Shown here piece by piece: positions 1-10,135 of a stretch of DNA of 64,000 nucleotides; the stretch's first letter is position 1; the number at the start of each line of letters is the position of its first letter. The notes beneath the pieces were generated by a model. The model was not told the DNA's origin and made no database searches. It saw nothing but the letters and a program-made list of their open reading frames with translations. The stretch lies in NCBI GenBank assembly GCA_033765235.1, contig JANRIG010000022.1:1-64000 (forward strand). The letters are read 5' to 3'. The stretch is from JANRIG01 sp033765235. GTDB taxonomy: Bacteria; Bacteroidota; Bacteroidia; Cytophagales; UBA9547. Position numbers and translations under genes: made by a program.

Positions 1-350
1 GTAACCAAAAAAGACAAGGTCAAAATATGCTTCTGCGCACACACCAGCGCTCCACCCCGCATTTTGACCAAGCCCCGCTTTTTTTATATTATTATCGTAT
101 TTGCGTTACATTTTAATCAAGTAAAAAATGACAAGAAGAAAAGAGGGTTACAATCATTGAAGATTTAAAAAATTTAAAACTGAAGTTTCAGTTATTTACT
201 AAGTCAATCATTCATTCTTTATGCCAATAATGAAATATAAAAGCAACTTTTTTATATTATTTCACAAAAAAATATTTATTAATTCATAAATGCTGGTTAC
301 CTTAGCAAGCTAATATTAATATATGTCCATTTATCATATATCATAAGTCT
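1..350. other. Intergenic region at window edge
   Basis: No gene is supported here. A TAA at 2-4 could be the stop of an upstream plus-strand gene lying outside the window. It is followed by a hairpin candidate (18-86, listed separately). One frame stays open from base 1 to about 168, but its translation resembles nothing I know and it runs through the hairpin, so I do not call it. The remainder is very AT-rich leader DNA for the adhesin gene at 351. No exact TAnnTTTG promoter box was found close to that gene. Confidence 0.5.
18..86 (+). terminator. Candidate terminator hairpin
   Basis: Arms at 18-30 (GGTCAAAATATGC) and 59-69 (GCATTTTGACC) pair over 11 bp with a two-base bulge, around a 28-base loop. 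A run of seven T follows at 80-86. A run of six A precedes the left arm, so the element could also act on the minus strand. The long loop lowers confidence. Confidence 0.4.
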
Positions 351-3300
351 ATGTATCACCACCTCAACATAAAATTATTCATCTTATTATTGCTATTTAT
401 AGGTTCAAGTTTGTGCCATGCACAAATAAGAAACCTGGCTGGAGCAGAAATATCATACGCCTACAAAGGCGCAGGCAACTATGAGGTCTCTCTTACCATA
501 TATAGAGATTGCAGCAACTCTGCAGGGCTTGGTACTACACAGTCTATCAGCTATTTCTCTACCTGCCAAAGTAGCCAAAGCAAGCAACTTACCCTTGATG
601 CAAGCCTCAATAAAAACTATATTTCTTGCCCCATAGGCACCGACCAGTGTAGCGGGGGCAGCGTAAGAGCATTTCAGCGCAGGGTGTACAAAGGCATTGT
701 GAACCTGCCTCTCCGCTGCAACGACTGGAAATTTGCATGGCTCAGTATCACCGCACGTTCATCTAAAATCACTACCCTCGGCAGTGCTGCCACTCAACTG
801 TATGTAGAAGCTATATTAAATAATGTAAATCGCGACAATAGCTCCCCGGTAATAACAACTGACCCTCCATTTTTTTTAGCCATAAATCAACCCAAAAGTT
901 ATAACCTAGGCATCAGTGAGCCTGACAATGATGTACTTACTTATGTAGTAACCAATCCGCTCACTGCAGGTGCTGTACCTGTGAACTATACGGGTGCATT
1001 CACCGCTGCAAACCCCTTTTCGGGCAGTGCAATATCTTACAACGCATCAGGCGAGGCACAACTTTCAGCCAATGTAGCCGACCAATCTACCGTGCAAGTC
1101 ACCCGTGTAGAAGAGCGCCAAGGCACCACGCTGATAGGCACTTCCATGCGCGAGATGATGATAGAGACCATGGAAGCCAACGTCACATATCCTACCATAA
1201 GCGGTATCAACGGAGGAGCGAGCACCACCATAAACGTGTGCAAAGGAGAACAAGTGTCGTTTAACATCAAAGGGTACTCTACCTACAGTACCAATAGGCT
1301 CAAAATGAGCGTAAACACCCCTATCACAGGTTACACATTCAGTGCTCCTGATAATTTCAATACCGTTACAGGTGTTTTCACATGGATGGCTGCCACCGAA
1401 GGAAAACAAACCGTTAACTTTACTGTACGCGACAATGCATGCCCAATAGAAGGAATCACCACAAAGAGTATTATTATTAATGTTGTGTCTATTCCAAGTG
1501 TATCCTTGTCCTCAGATGGGGTGCCACTGGGAAGCAGTGAGCGCGTAGGGTGCAATTTCACTAAAAATGTAACTGCTAATGCAGTCAATGCATCTTCTTA
1601 TCGATGGAGTATAGGGCTCACCACACAAACCATAGTAGTGAACCAATTGGGCGAATATTTAGTGACCGTCACAGGAACTAATGGTTGCAAAGGCTCAGCA
1701 AGTGTAAGGTTTGAAGGCATACTCAATGCCGCTATCATTGACCCAACATTTAACCAAGGTGCAGACTCCTCCCTTGCTTGCGATGACCGCACCGTATACT
1801 TTAACAACAACGGCTCATATACAGTAGGCAGCTCTACTAACATTACCATACAACAGTGGGAATGGAACTTTGGCGATGGCACCCCTACTGTTTCATTTAA
1901 TCGCAACAATAAGCCCTCATTTGTGACACACGTATTCAATGCACCCGGTGAATACAGCGTCACACTTACCATCACAGGGTCTGACGGCTGCAAATCTACC
2001 GACATACTCGATGACTTCAAGGTACACGAGTTTCCTTCTCCTGAGGTTACCATAAACAGGCAGTGCGTAATGCCCGGGCTCACCATACTTGAAGCCAATG
2101 CAGACATAGTACAAGACTCTGCCGACTATCCAACTGTTGTGTACAGGTGGAAAACCAACGCTGCAAACGACCCCGTATTCCCCAATAGCAATATTATTTC
2201 ATTTAGTCCAAGCATTACAGGCATACTAAATTATACACTCACAGCCCTCAATTTTGGTTGTGCATCATCGGTCACCGGCAATGTTACAATCTTGAACAAG
2301 CCCAACTTCACCCTCAAAGGGCCGGCAAGTGGCACTTATCCTGTATGTACTGTGACGTCGTTGGTGCTTTCTGTGAATGGTGTATCGCAAGCCACTACTC
2401 CCGGCTTTGTACTCAAAAGTTGGGATATAAGGCAGTATATCAATGGAGTAGAAGGAGCATCTGTGGTCACCACTGTGGTAGGTACCAACAATACCATATC
2501 AATACCTACCCCCAATATAGCACTCATAGCCAGAGCCACCATTATAGACTTGGCGCAATGCGAAGACACTACCTCTATCATTATCAATGATGCCATCATA
2601 CCCAAAGCCAATGTGATAAAATACTATTGTGTAGCGGGCGATACCATTAAGTTGAAATCTACGTCATTTGTACAAGATGGTGCACTCAAAGATTTCAGAT
2701 GGTCGTTTGGTGCTACAGCTACCGCTGATTTTCCTAATGTAATAAGATTGTCTGATGACCCTACAGCCACTCCTACATCGCTCGGCAATATATCTTTCTT
2801 AGGCATTAATACCACATTGGGATATACCATGCAAAATACCTCATTTGTAGGCTTACTGTATCCGTCAAACAGCATTTACACCTACCCTATCTCTATCAGG
2901 ATAGAAGATACCAAAGGATGTGTGGATAGAGATTCGCTATATATCATCAAAGCCACCCTACAAACTATATCGGGCACGGGCACCATTAGCGGTATCAATA
3001 AAATAAAGATGTGCTTTGAAGACAGCGTGCTGATATTCTCCAGCAAAGGTCAAAAAATAAACCTTGCCAATGATGCCTTCAATATAAACCAATGGCAGTG
3101 GGACTATGGCAACGGCATCACTACCAACTACCTCACCAATACTACAGTGACAGCTATAGACGGAGAAATAAAAAAAGAACAATACAACAGGCACTACAAG
3201 TACCCTCAATCAAACCCTAACTATACCATAAAACTCACTACCTGCTATAACGATGGAGCAGCAGCATACAACCCGGCCAGAAGTACTACCAACTGTGCGT

Positions 3301-4874
3301 GCAGGCATGAAAGCACACACAACATAAAGGTGTTCAAAAAAGTAGAATATGGCATAGACTCCACTCACAACAGATGTGCAGGAGTGGTCACCAACCTTAA
3401 ATCAATAAAAGTAACAGGTGATAATGACATACTCCCTGCCGAAAACGGTGGCTACAGTTGGTATCTTAAAAAATACACTTATATATATAGCACAATGCTT
3501 GGAGAAAATGTACATACCCTTGCAGGGGTAAATGACTACCCCTCCCAAGTGAATGAACAAGATGTATCATATCTGCTCAATGAAGAAGGGGTGATAGATA
3601 CAGCAAATGCAGGATCTGCCACCACCCATTATAGAACTGTGCTCAAAGTAAAAGATATAGAAGGCTGCACCGACACCACCGTATATGATTTTGACAATGT
3701 GTATGTAAAATTTGAAGTACGCAACTCTTCTGCTACAGCCAAATGTCTCAATGAGCCCATTAATCTCAATATATTTGAACTTACCACACTCACCACCTCT
3801 GTCATTGGCAATGATCCTTCTACATTTTGGACATTCAAACCCGGACTCACACGCAAATTAGGGGTGAGTTTCGATGGGGCACTTTCAGAGTTTAGCAGAG
3901 ACAGCAGCTATGTCATTACTGTTACCGCTTTTGGTGATACCGAAAGAAAATATGGCGAATGTTATGGCACATACATATACAATTACACTCCTAAAAGAAC
4001 TCCCACAGCTTCATTCAGCATGAGCCAAAGCCTGATATGCTTAGGCGATACTGTAAAATTAACCTCCACATCTACCCCTAGCCCGGGCTCCTCGGCAGAC
4101 CTGCTGGTGCACAACTGGGACTATGACTACAACGGCACCACCTTAGGCATTGACAATAATGCCCTCAAAAGCCACGATTACAAGTTTCCAAAACAAGGTA
4201 AATACACTGTAAATTTGGAAGTGATAGATGCCAATGGCTGCCGCGATACCGTAATAGCACCTACCAAAACTATTACAGGAGCATACTCCATAGATGTAAG
4301 ATACAAACCCATTACAAAATTTTCGTTTAAATCAACCGACCCTAACGATGGCCCCAATATATATACCAACACCCCTGTACAGTTTATGGACGAGTCAGTA
4401 ACAGATGGGTCTGCAACCACCGTAAGAAAGTGGACATGGGGCACAGGCGACAGTACAGTGGTAGCTTACCCTGATACCAACCCTCAGTATACTTTTAAAG
4501 AAAAAGACAAAATTTTTACCATTATTTACCGAATAAAAAATAGCGACAAGTGTTTCTCGTCAGATACAGGATATGTAGATTTGCGCACATATATCCAAAT
4601 GGCCAACGCATTTAACCCTAATAGTGAGTTGGAAGAAAATCGCAAGTTCAAAGCATATCTCAATGGTATAAAAAGTTTCAAAAGTTTTAGAATATACAAC
4701 AGATGGGGACAAGTAGTATTTGAAACTGAAGACCAAGAAATAGCCAGACAAGGTTGGGACGGCACCAAATCAGGAGCAGAACTGCCTGTGGGCAACTATA
4801 TATATTTCATATCGGGCACCACCGGATATGGCGATGACATTGTAAAAAAAGGTAATTTATTGTTAATAAGATAA
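351..4874 (+). CDS. Giant secreted PKD-type adhesin with T9SS type B sorting domain
   Basis: A 1,507-residue surface protein. Residues 1-24 form a signal peptide (Leu/Ile-rich core, then CHA before Q25). The first ~280 residues form a block with a YRDC motif (51-54) seen in Bacteroidota gliding-motility-associated proteins. PKD-like beta domains follow; the clearest is at about 501-553 (WEWNFGDG, then a GEYSVTLTITGSDGC strand). Further WxWDYG or WTWGTGD motifs occur towards the C-terminus. The last ~90 residues (from about 1416, including IYNRWGQVVFET near 1446 and a WDGTKSG motif) match the gliding-motility-associated C-terminal (type B) sorting domain. By family knowledge it would be exported by the T9SS and held at the surface with the PorP/SprF-like protein encoded 13 bp downstream. 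The ligand is unknown. Cys pairs are numerous and could form disulfides. Confidence 0.88.
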   Translation: MYHHLNIKLFILLLLFIGSSLCHAQIRNLAGAEISYAYKGAGNYEVSLTIYRDCSNSAGLGTTQSISYFSTCQSSQSKQLTLDASLNKNYISCPIGTDQCSGGSVRAFQRRVYKGIVNLPLRCNDWKFAWLSITARSSKITTLGSAATQLYVEAILNNVNRDNSSPVITTDPPFFLAINQPKSYNLGISEPDNDVLTYVVTNPLTAGAVPVNYTGAFTAANPFSGSAISYNASGEAQLSANVADQSTVQVTRVEERQGTTLIGTSMREMMIETMEANVTYPTISGINGGASTTINVCKGEQVSFNIKGYSTYSTNRLKMSVNTPITGYTFSAPDNFNTVTGVFTWMAATEGKQTVNFTVRDNACPIEGITTKSIIINVVSIPSVSLSSDGVPLGSSERVGCNFTKNVTANAVNASSYRWSIGLTTQTIVVNQLGEYLVTVTGTNGCKGSASVRFEGILNAAIIDPTFNQGADSSLACDDRTVYFNNNGSYTVGSSTNITIQQWEWNFGDGTPTVSFNRNNKPSFVTHVFNAPGEYSVTLTITGSDGCKSTDILDDFKVHEFPSPEVTINRQCVMPGLTILEANADIVQDSADYPTVVYRWKTNAANDPVFPNSNIISFSPSITGILNYTLTALNFGCASSVTGNVTILNKPNFTLKGPASGTYPVCTVTSLVLSVNGVSQATTPGFVLKSWDIRQYINGVEGASVVTTVVGTNNTISIPTPNIALIARATIIDLAQCEDTTSIIINDAIIPKANVIKYYCVAGDTIKLKSTSFVQDGALKDFRWSFGATATADFPNVIRLSDDPTATPTSLGNISFLGINTTLGYTMQNTSFVGLLYPSNSIYTYPISIRIEDTKGCVDRDSLYIIKATLQTISGTGTISGINKIKMCFEDSVLIFSSKGQKINLANDAFNINQWQWDYGNGITTNYLTNTTVTAIDGEIKKEQYNRHYKYPQSNPNYTIKLTTCYNDGAAAYNPARSTTNCACRHESTHNIKVFKKVEYGIDSTHNRCAGVVTNLKSIKVTGDNDILPAENGGYSWYLKKYTYIYSTMLGENVHTLAGVNDYPSQVNEQDVSYLLNEEGVIDTANAGSATTHYRTVLKVKDIEGCTDTTVYDFDNVYVKFEVRNSSATAKCLNEPINLNIFELTTLTTSVIGNDPSTFWTFKPGLTRKLGVSFDGALSEFSRDSSYVITVTAFGDTERKYGECYGTYIYNYTPKRTPTASFSMSQSLICLGDTVKLTSTSTPSPGSSADLLVHNWDYDYNGTTLGIDNNALKSHDYKFPKQGKYTVNLEVIDANGCRDTVIAPTKTITGAYSIDVRYKPITKFSFKSTDPNDGPNIYTNTPVQFMDESVTDGSATTVRKWTWGTGDSTVVAYPDTNPQYTFKEKDKIFTIIYRIKNSDKCFSSDTGYVDLRTYIQMANAFNPNSELEENRKFKAYLNGIKSFKSFRIYNRWGQVVFETEDQEIARQGWDGTKSGAELPVGNYIYFISGTTGYGDDIVKKGNLLLIR

Positions 4875-4887
4875 TTGAATAAAATAA

Positions 4888-5967
4888 GTGATTTGTAACT
4901 TTATCCAAACCCGGGCTGTTGCCCTATTTATTGTATGTATATGTATAGCCGCTCATAGCCAAGATATACAATATTCGCAGTTTTTCAATACCCCTCTCAT
5001 TACCAATCCTGCCCTCACAGGGAGAATGAAAGAAGATATAAGACTTGGACTCATACATCGCGAGCAATGGGTGATGGTAAATTCACCATACCAATCTACC
5101 TCTGGGTACTTTGATATAAATTTTCCTAAAAATCCACTCAATGCCGACCTTGCCGGACTTGGACTGGTAGTGATAAATGATAAATCGGGGTTTAACGGGC
5201 GCTTAAGCAACCTGCTCATTATGGCCAGTGGAGCCATACATCAAAATCTTGACGAACTAAAGCGGCACAGGCTCTCCTTTGGTGTGCAACTGGGTATAAA
5301 TCAGGTAAATATTAATTCAGATGGCTTATTATTTAATAGCCAATACAATACCTCCGATGCCTCACGCCCCATTAATGAGTTTAACGGAGCCATACCCACT
5401 TCCGAGCTAAACACACTCAATGCCTTATCAGGTACCAAGCTCAAAGCCAATACAGGATTTTATTACGACTATTTGGCAAGTCGCAAGCTGGAGCTTTTTG
5501 CAGGATTAGGGCTCTTTAACTTAGCCACACCCACTCAAGGCAGACTCAGGTACAATTTGCAACTGGGTGTGAATTATAGAATAAAACCCAAATTGGGAGT
5601 GAGCCCTACCATATACTATTCTTCACAAGCTGCCACTTCAAATATGATTGCAGGTGCCAACTTTGACTACACCCTTACCCAAATAGCTTCAAAAACCAAA
5701 GTCATACTCTATGTAGGGGTGTGGTACCGAATGAATGATGCACTATATCCATATTTAGGGCTAAGATTTAATAATTTTCTCATAGGCTTCAATCATGACA
5801 TAGGTATGTCGCGCTTCAATGACATAAAGCAAGCAATAGATCAAGATACTCGCACCTCACTCACCAATGTAGGCATAGTAGGTGCTTGGGAAATATCCAT
5901 AACCTATGTAGGCTATCTCAACCGTGCCATACCCGGCGATGCCACCGTACCTTGTAAAATATTTTAA
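4888..5967 (+). CDS. PorP/SprF family T9SS outer-membrane protein
   Basis: A 359-residue outer-membrane beta-barrel protein of the PorP/SprF family. The GTG start at 4888 gives a signal peptide ending in AAHSQ, then the family hallmark: a short Q-x-S-Q-F-F segment followed by NPALTG (40-45). The rest consists of alternating beta strands rich in aromatic and Gly residues. Family members work with one specific type B sorting-domain substrate, as SprF does for SprB in Flavobacterium. The substrate is most likely the adhesin 13 bp upstream. The OmpA-type gene starts 3 bp downstream, so the three genes should be one operon. The start follows the adhesin stop closely, and no in-frame ATG precedes the signal peptide. 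Confidence 0.9.
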   Translation: MICNFIQTRAVALFIVCICIAAHSQDIQYSQFFNTPLITNPALTGRMKEDIRLGLIHREQWVMVNSPYQSTSGYFDINFPKNPLNADLAGLGLVVINDKSGFNGRLSNLLIMASGAIHQNLDELKRHRLSFGVQLGINQVNINSDGLLFNSQYNTSDASRPINEFNGAIPTSELNTLNALSGTKLKANTGFYYDYLASRKLELFAGLGLFNLATPTQGRLRYNLQLGVNYRIKPKLGVSPTIYYSSQAATSNMIAGANFDYTLTQIASKTKVILYVGVWYRMNDALYPYLGLRFNNFLIGFNHDIGMSRFNDIKQAIDQDTRTSLTNVGIVGAWEISITYVGYLNRAIPGDATVPCKIF

Positions 5968-5970
5968 TAC

Positions 5971-8283
5971 ATGTCAATGTCTCGTAATCAGTTACTTTTG
6001 CTTGTTTTGCTCGTGAGTGCAAATATTTACCCTTTATTTTCACAAAAAAGAGACAATAAAAAGCTCAGCCATGCCCAAAAACATACCGTAGCTGCCAAAC
6101 TCATAGAAAGCGGTGCCTACTACAAAGGCATAGAGCACATGAAAGAAATAGTGAATGCAAACCCTGATAATAAAAAATACATAGCCAAACTTGCAGATGC
6201 ATACTACCACTCGCGCGACTATAAAAATGCTGAAATTTGGTACGAAAAACTCAAAGAAGCGGAAGCTGCAAAAAGCAAAAAAGGTGAAATAACCCTCTCA
6301 AGCTACCGTTATGCAGAGTGCCTGAAATATAATGGCAAATATGAGAATGCACGCGAAGCATTTCAACTGTTTGCCTCCAGCAAATACAACGATAAACGTG
6401 GCGAAAATTATAAGCAACATGCTAAAAATGAAATAAAATCATGTGAATTTGCCATGCAACGCAAAGTATCAGACGTGGATGTAAAATTCACACACATGGG
6501 TAGCAATATCAACTCAGGATATTCAGACTTTGCCCCGGCACTCAAAGACGACAGCACACTTATATATGCCTCATTACAATCTGACAGTATCATAGAAGTG
6601 ACCCACGGCGAAACACACTTTAACCATGTGAAGCTATACCAATCTACCTACAATGACGGTGCATGGGGTATGCCTGAGGAGCTCACCGGACTCAACATAG
6701 TATTTGGTCATGCTGCCAACGGTACCTTTTCGGCAGACAAGAAAAAATTTTACTTTACACGCTGTATCAATAAGCCCAACGCCTATGTAAGATGTAATAT
6801 ATATGTAAGTGACATAGACTCTGTGACTGGTGCATTTTCAAAATCTAAAAAAATAAAATCAGGTATTAACCATAAAAAGCATACCACTACTCAGCCTGTA
6901 TATGCCAAAATTACCAAAGGCAAAAAAACTGAGGAGGCACTTTATTACGCTTCTGATATGAGAGGCGGATTTGGTGGCATGGATATATGGTACAGCACTA
7001 TCGACAAAGACGGCAACATATCATCGCCCATCAACTGTGGCAAAACCGTGAACAGCCCAAAAGATGAAATATCGCCCTATTATGACAATTATGCAGGTGC
7101 ACTGTATTTCAGCTCCAATTATCATCCCGGGTATGGAGGCTACGATGTATTTAAAGCCAAGGGCTGGGGGAGTAAATATAACAAACCTGAAAACCTGAAA
7201 ATACCCGTAAATACCTCGTTAGATGATACGTACTATACCTTGTTTCCAAATAATAAACTCAAAGGCTTCATAGTGAGCAACCGCCCGGGTGGCCAAGCAC
7301 TCATCAGCGAAACGTGCTGCGACGATATATGGAGCTACGAATACAAAATACCCTCTATATTGGTAATAAATGCGATAGACAGCCTCAGCAATCAGCCAAT
7401 TGCCAATGCAGAGATAGTAGTAGAGGGAGCAAAATACGAAGCTGGCAATGACACATTGTACAACGCTGAGGCATCACTTGACTATGATACTTTACAAATA
7501 AACGATGATCCGCATTTTCTTAAAGTAATAAAAATTGCCGAAAAGCAAAGCAGTTATTATATACTCGGAGGCAATAAAAAAGTAAATATTTTGGCAAAAT
7601 CCGAAGGATATAATTTTTCAAAAGCCAGCATACTCACCGATAGTACCGGCAAGGCAGACTCTATAAAAGCAGAAGTAGGAAGCGTACTCTCCGAAATATC
7701 AGGCAGAGTAATAAAGCTCACCATACCAATGACCAAAGGCGACCGCAAAGCTACATCAAGACTGCTGCCTGCACCACCTGTAGAAAAGAAAGATACCGTA
7801 AAGATAGCTTCAACACTACAAGAACAATTCAAAAATGCCGAAAAACCTGATACAGTAAAGCCTGCACCTGCCATAGTGGAAGATACTTTATCTAAAATAC
7901 CTCCCAAAAAGGTGGTTGTAGAGTTTGATTTCACGGTAAATATAGCCTTTGAGTACAAAGCCATACAACTCGACAAGCAAAACCAGTCTATACTTGACAG
8001 CCTTATACTCATATTGCGCAAAAAACCTGCTTTGAAAATAGGCTTTACCACGCATACAGATGGTATAGGCAGCGAAAAATACAATATGGAACTATCGGGC
8101 AAGAGAGCTGCATTTTTAGCAAATTATTTGATTAAAAGTGGTATATCGAAAAAGCGTATCACACTGGCTGAAGGTAAAGGCGAAGCAGTGCCTTTGAAAA
8201 ACGAAACTAAATCTGACGGAAGCGATGACCCTGACGCCAGACGGTTAAATAGGCGCACCGAGGTGAGGCTATATGAAGAGTAG
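5971..8283 (+). CDS. TPR/PD40/OmpA peptidoglycan-binding outer-membrane protein
   Basis: A 770-residue envelope protein with a signal peptide (cleavage near LFSQ). Domains in order: TPR repeats (about 30-120); a PD40 WD40-like beta-propeller (about 160-450, with repeated FSxD and FGGMDIW/YGGYDVF-type blades); a carboxypeptidase-regulatory-like or Cna-like domain starting near 465; a Pro/Lys-rich linker; and an OmpA domain (about 650-770). The OmpA motif is visible as THTDGIGSEKYNMELSGKRA, with the Asp and Arg that bind diaminopimelate, and the domain ends in RLNRRTEVRL. This architecture is standard for OmpA proteins paired with PorP/SprF in Bacteroidota and probably ties the complex to peptidoglycan. 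It is the last gene of the three-gene operon, 3 bp after the PorP-like gene. A paralogue with LysM domains lies at 32722. Confidence 0.9.
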   Translation: MSMSRNQLLLLVLLVSANIYPLFSQKRDNKKLSHAQKHTVAAKLIESGAYYKGIEHMKEIVNANPDNKKYIAKLADAYYHSRDYKNAEIWYEKLKEAEAAKSKKGEITLSSYRYAECLKYNGKYENAREAFQLFASSKYNDKRGENYKQHAKNEIKSCEFAMQRKVSDVDVKFTHMGSNINSGYSDFAPALKDDSTLIYASLQSDSIIEVTHGETHFNHVKLYQSTYNDGAWGMPEELTGLNIVFGHAANGTFSADKKKFYFTRCINKPNAYVRCNIYVSDIDSVTGAFSKSKKIKSGINHKKHTTTQPVYAKITKGKKTEEALYYASDMRGGFGGMDIWYSTIDKDGNISSPINCGKTVNSPKDEISPYYDNYAGALYFSSNYHPGYGGYDVFKAKGWGSKYNKPENLKIPVNTSLDDTYYTLFPNNKLKGFIVSNRPGGQALISETCCDDIWSYEYKIPSILVINAIDSLSNQPIANAEIVVEGAKYEAGNDTLYNAEASLDYDTLQINDDPHFLKVIKIAEKQSSYYILGGNKKVNILAKSEGYNFSKASILTDSTGKADSIKAEVGSVLSEISGRVIKLTIPMTKGDRKATSRLLPAPPVEKKDTVKIASTLQEQFKNAEKPDTVKPAPAIVEDTLSKIPPKKVVVEFDFTVNIAFEYKAIQLDKQNQSILDSLILILRKKPALKIGFTTHTDGIGSEKYNMELSGKRAAFLANYLIKSGISKKRITLAEGKGEAVPLKNETKSDGSDDPDARRLNRRTEVRLYEE

Positions 8284-8342
8284 GTGGTGGTTCATAGTAA
8301 AATCTATGCAGAATTTCGGGTTCACACATAATTCATACTTGT

Positions 8343-9656
8343 TCATTTAGCCTCGTAGGCTCCTATATCCCATGCGCTTGTGCGTGTTTTGCCGGTGAGG
8401 TCGTCTTTGTAGTCTATATATGTCTTGCCTTTATCTACGCCATATCCGGTGGTGTCTGTCATGAAATTGCCCTGCCCGGGATTTATAAAAATGGGATCTT
8501 TATCTATATAGTTTGAGGTGTCAATAGTAAGGGTTAAGTTTTTTGATTTGATAATATTGCGACTAATATCTTCTATTTTTCCATAATGGGTCATGATAAG
8601 TTCATTGTCCCTATCGCCCCAAATAATGTTGTTGGTCATAAATATTTTTGAGTCTGCGCTGTTGGTGGCTTGAAATAAAGGATAGGTGCGTGTAATGGTG
8701 TAGCCATAGAAACTTGTATAATTGGCCAAAGTATTGTTTGTAAAGATATATTTTCCTGCCCCTGTGATACTCACTACAGCATTTTGGGTATTGTATATCA
8801 AACAGTTATAAATGGTTATATTGCAATTTTCAGCAAATAGCCCATAGCTTTTCATATTGTGAATGCGGCAGTGCGATAGCAACAGTTCAGAGGTCGAAGC
8901 ACATATAGCCCCATATTCTCCATTTTTGATGTCGCAAAATTGTATTTTATTGCCTGTACTATTATTTCCTATCATTATGCCTTGCCACTGTGCCGGCAAG
9001 TGCTCATAATACTTATCTGGATTAGGTCCTTCAAAGGTAATGCGTTTGCCACTGTCGCCCACTGCATGTATGGTGCCCAGCACTAGAATGCCAGCATTTT
9101 TTTTGAAATATAGATGTGCCCCTTTTTGTATAGTGAGTACAGCTCCCGGATTTACAGTGATTATCTGCCTTATATCGTAGGCAAGTGCACTATCGAGTGT
9201 TGTATTTTGTGTAATATTATATATAGGTGTGGCAGTATTGATTACAGTGGCTTTCACGTGTATGTGAAGGGGCAAACTTTGCGTCACAATTTCCAAATTT
9301 TCGTTATAATAGGTGGATTTGTTACTAAAATTGTTAAATAAAGCACTTGCCATGAGAGTGACACTGTCTTTGCCAAGTACCACATATTGACTGTTGGGCT
9401 CCACTTTTTTGCCGTTGATATATATGGTAACGGGGGAGTTGGCTTTTTGATTAATTTTATCAATTTTTATAGCATGTTCATGCGGATTGTACAAGTATAT
9501 GCGCTTGGTAGCAGATACTTGAGAGGTCAACAATGTGTCAAAATCAAGGGTGTCGGTGGTCAATAGCATTCTTTCACGAGCCGGTTTTATGACCTCGTAC
9601 TCTTGAGTGCAATGTACCAATGTCAAGAGCAGCCCCAATATGATGACATTAGTCAA
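8343..9656 (-). CDS. Beta-helix lipoprotein
   Basis: A lipoprotein of about 437 residues. The frame is open back to 9743, but that part overlaps the upstream gene by 95 bp. A TTG at 9656 gives a short signal with lipobox LVHC (Cys16) and leaves only an 8-bp overlap with the upstream stop, which suggests translational coupling. After Cys16 comes a beta-sandwich-like region, then from about residue 170 a right-handed parallel beta-helix with many short Asn-rich turns (ITIYNC, FTNNTL, MTNNIIWG). The last residues, SAWDIGAYE, are typical of the C-terminal end of such helices in Bacteroidota. Family members often bind or cut polysaccharides, but I see no catalytic signature, so the function is unknown. 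It shares an apparent transcription unit with the winged-helix gene at 9649-10116. Confidence 0.75.
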   Translation of the reverse strand: MTNVIILGLLLTLVHCTQEYEVIKPARERMLLTTDTLDFDTLLTSQVSATKRIYLYNPHEHAIKIDKINQKANSPVTIYINGKKVEPNSQYVVLGKDSVTLMASALFNNFSNKSTYYNENLEIVTQSLPLHIHVKATVINTATPIYNITQNTTLDSALAYDIRQIITVNPGAVLTIQKGAHLYFKKNAGILVLGTIHAVGDSGKRITFEGPNPDKYYEHLPAQWQGIMIGNNSTGNKIQFCDIKNGEYGAICASTSELLLSHCRIHNMKSYGLFAENCNITIYNCLIYNTQNAVVSITGAGKYIFTNNTLANYTSFYGYTITRTYPLFQATNSADSKIFMTNNIIWGDRDNELIMTHYGKIEDISRNIIKSKNLTLTIDTSNYIDKDPIFINPGQGNFMTDTTGYGVDKGKTYIDYKDDLTGKTRTSAWDIGAYEAK

Positions 9657-10116
9657 AAAGACTGATTTGCTTGGGAGCTCCTTTGGTTTTGGACTTTGGA
9701 GCAATATTTGTAGTTTTATTTTTGTCGGATTGTACAATGGCAAGTTTGCTTTTTTTGCTTTTTATGGCATTAGGGTTTTGAATAGCTATGTAGTATTGAT
9801 AGCCATAACGATTTTCTTTGACAAATATTTTGCTCAACTGGTTCACAATGTTGTCAAAATGTATGGTGTAGTGTGGTCTGCGTTTTACGAGATTGATACT
9901 GATAAATTTTTTTTCGCTCAATGCATTCAGTGCATTATCAATCTTGGTGCGTCTTATGCCTGTTTGGATTTCTATCCTGTTGGGTACTACCAAATCAAGC
10001 ATATTTTTTAAGTGGTATTGTACCAAATATTCCAGTACCAATACTTCTTCTATGCTTATATAGTCAAAATTATATTTTGACAACCTTGTAATATTTATGC
10101 CGTTATATTTCCCCAT
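9649..10116 (-). CDS. Small winged-helix protein with C-terminal clamp-binding-like peptide
   Basis: A 155-residue protein of no family I can name. Residues 18-95 look like a winged helix: helices around IEEVLVLEYLVQYHL and TKIDNALNALSEK, then a basic wing RRPHYTIHF. A Lys/Ser-rich, probably disordered linker (about 115-149) follows, and the chain ends in QISLFD (150-155). QISLF closely matches the consensus by which bacterial polymerases and repair proteins bind the DnaN sliding clamp (QL[S/D]LF). This suggests a DNA-associated protein tethered to the clamp, which is inference. The stop overlaps the TTG start of the lipoprotein gene by 8 bp. fumC ends 19 bp upstream on the same strand. Confidence 0.7.
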   Translation of the reverse strand: MGKYNGINITRLSKYNFDYISIEEVLVLEYLVQYHLKNMLDLVVPNRIEIQTGIRRTKIDNALNALSEKKFISINLVKRRPHYTIHFDNIVNQLSKIFVKENRYGYQYYIAIQNPNAIKSKKSKLAIVQSDKNKTTNIAPKSKTKGAPKQISLFD

Positions 10117-10135
10117 ATTATTAATACAAAAAAAG

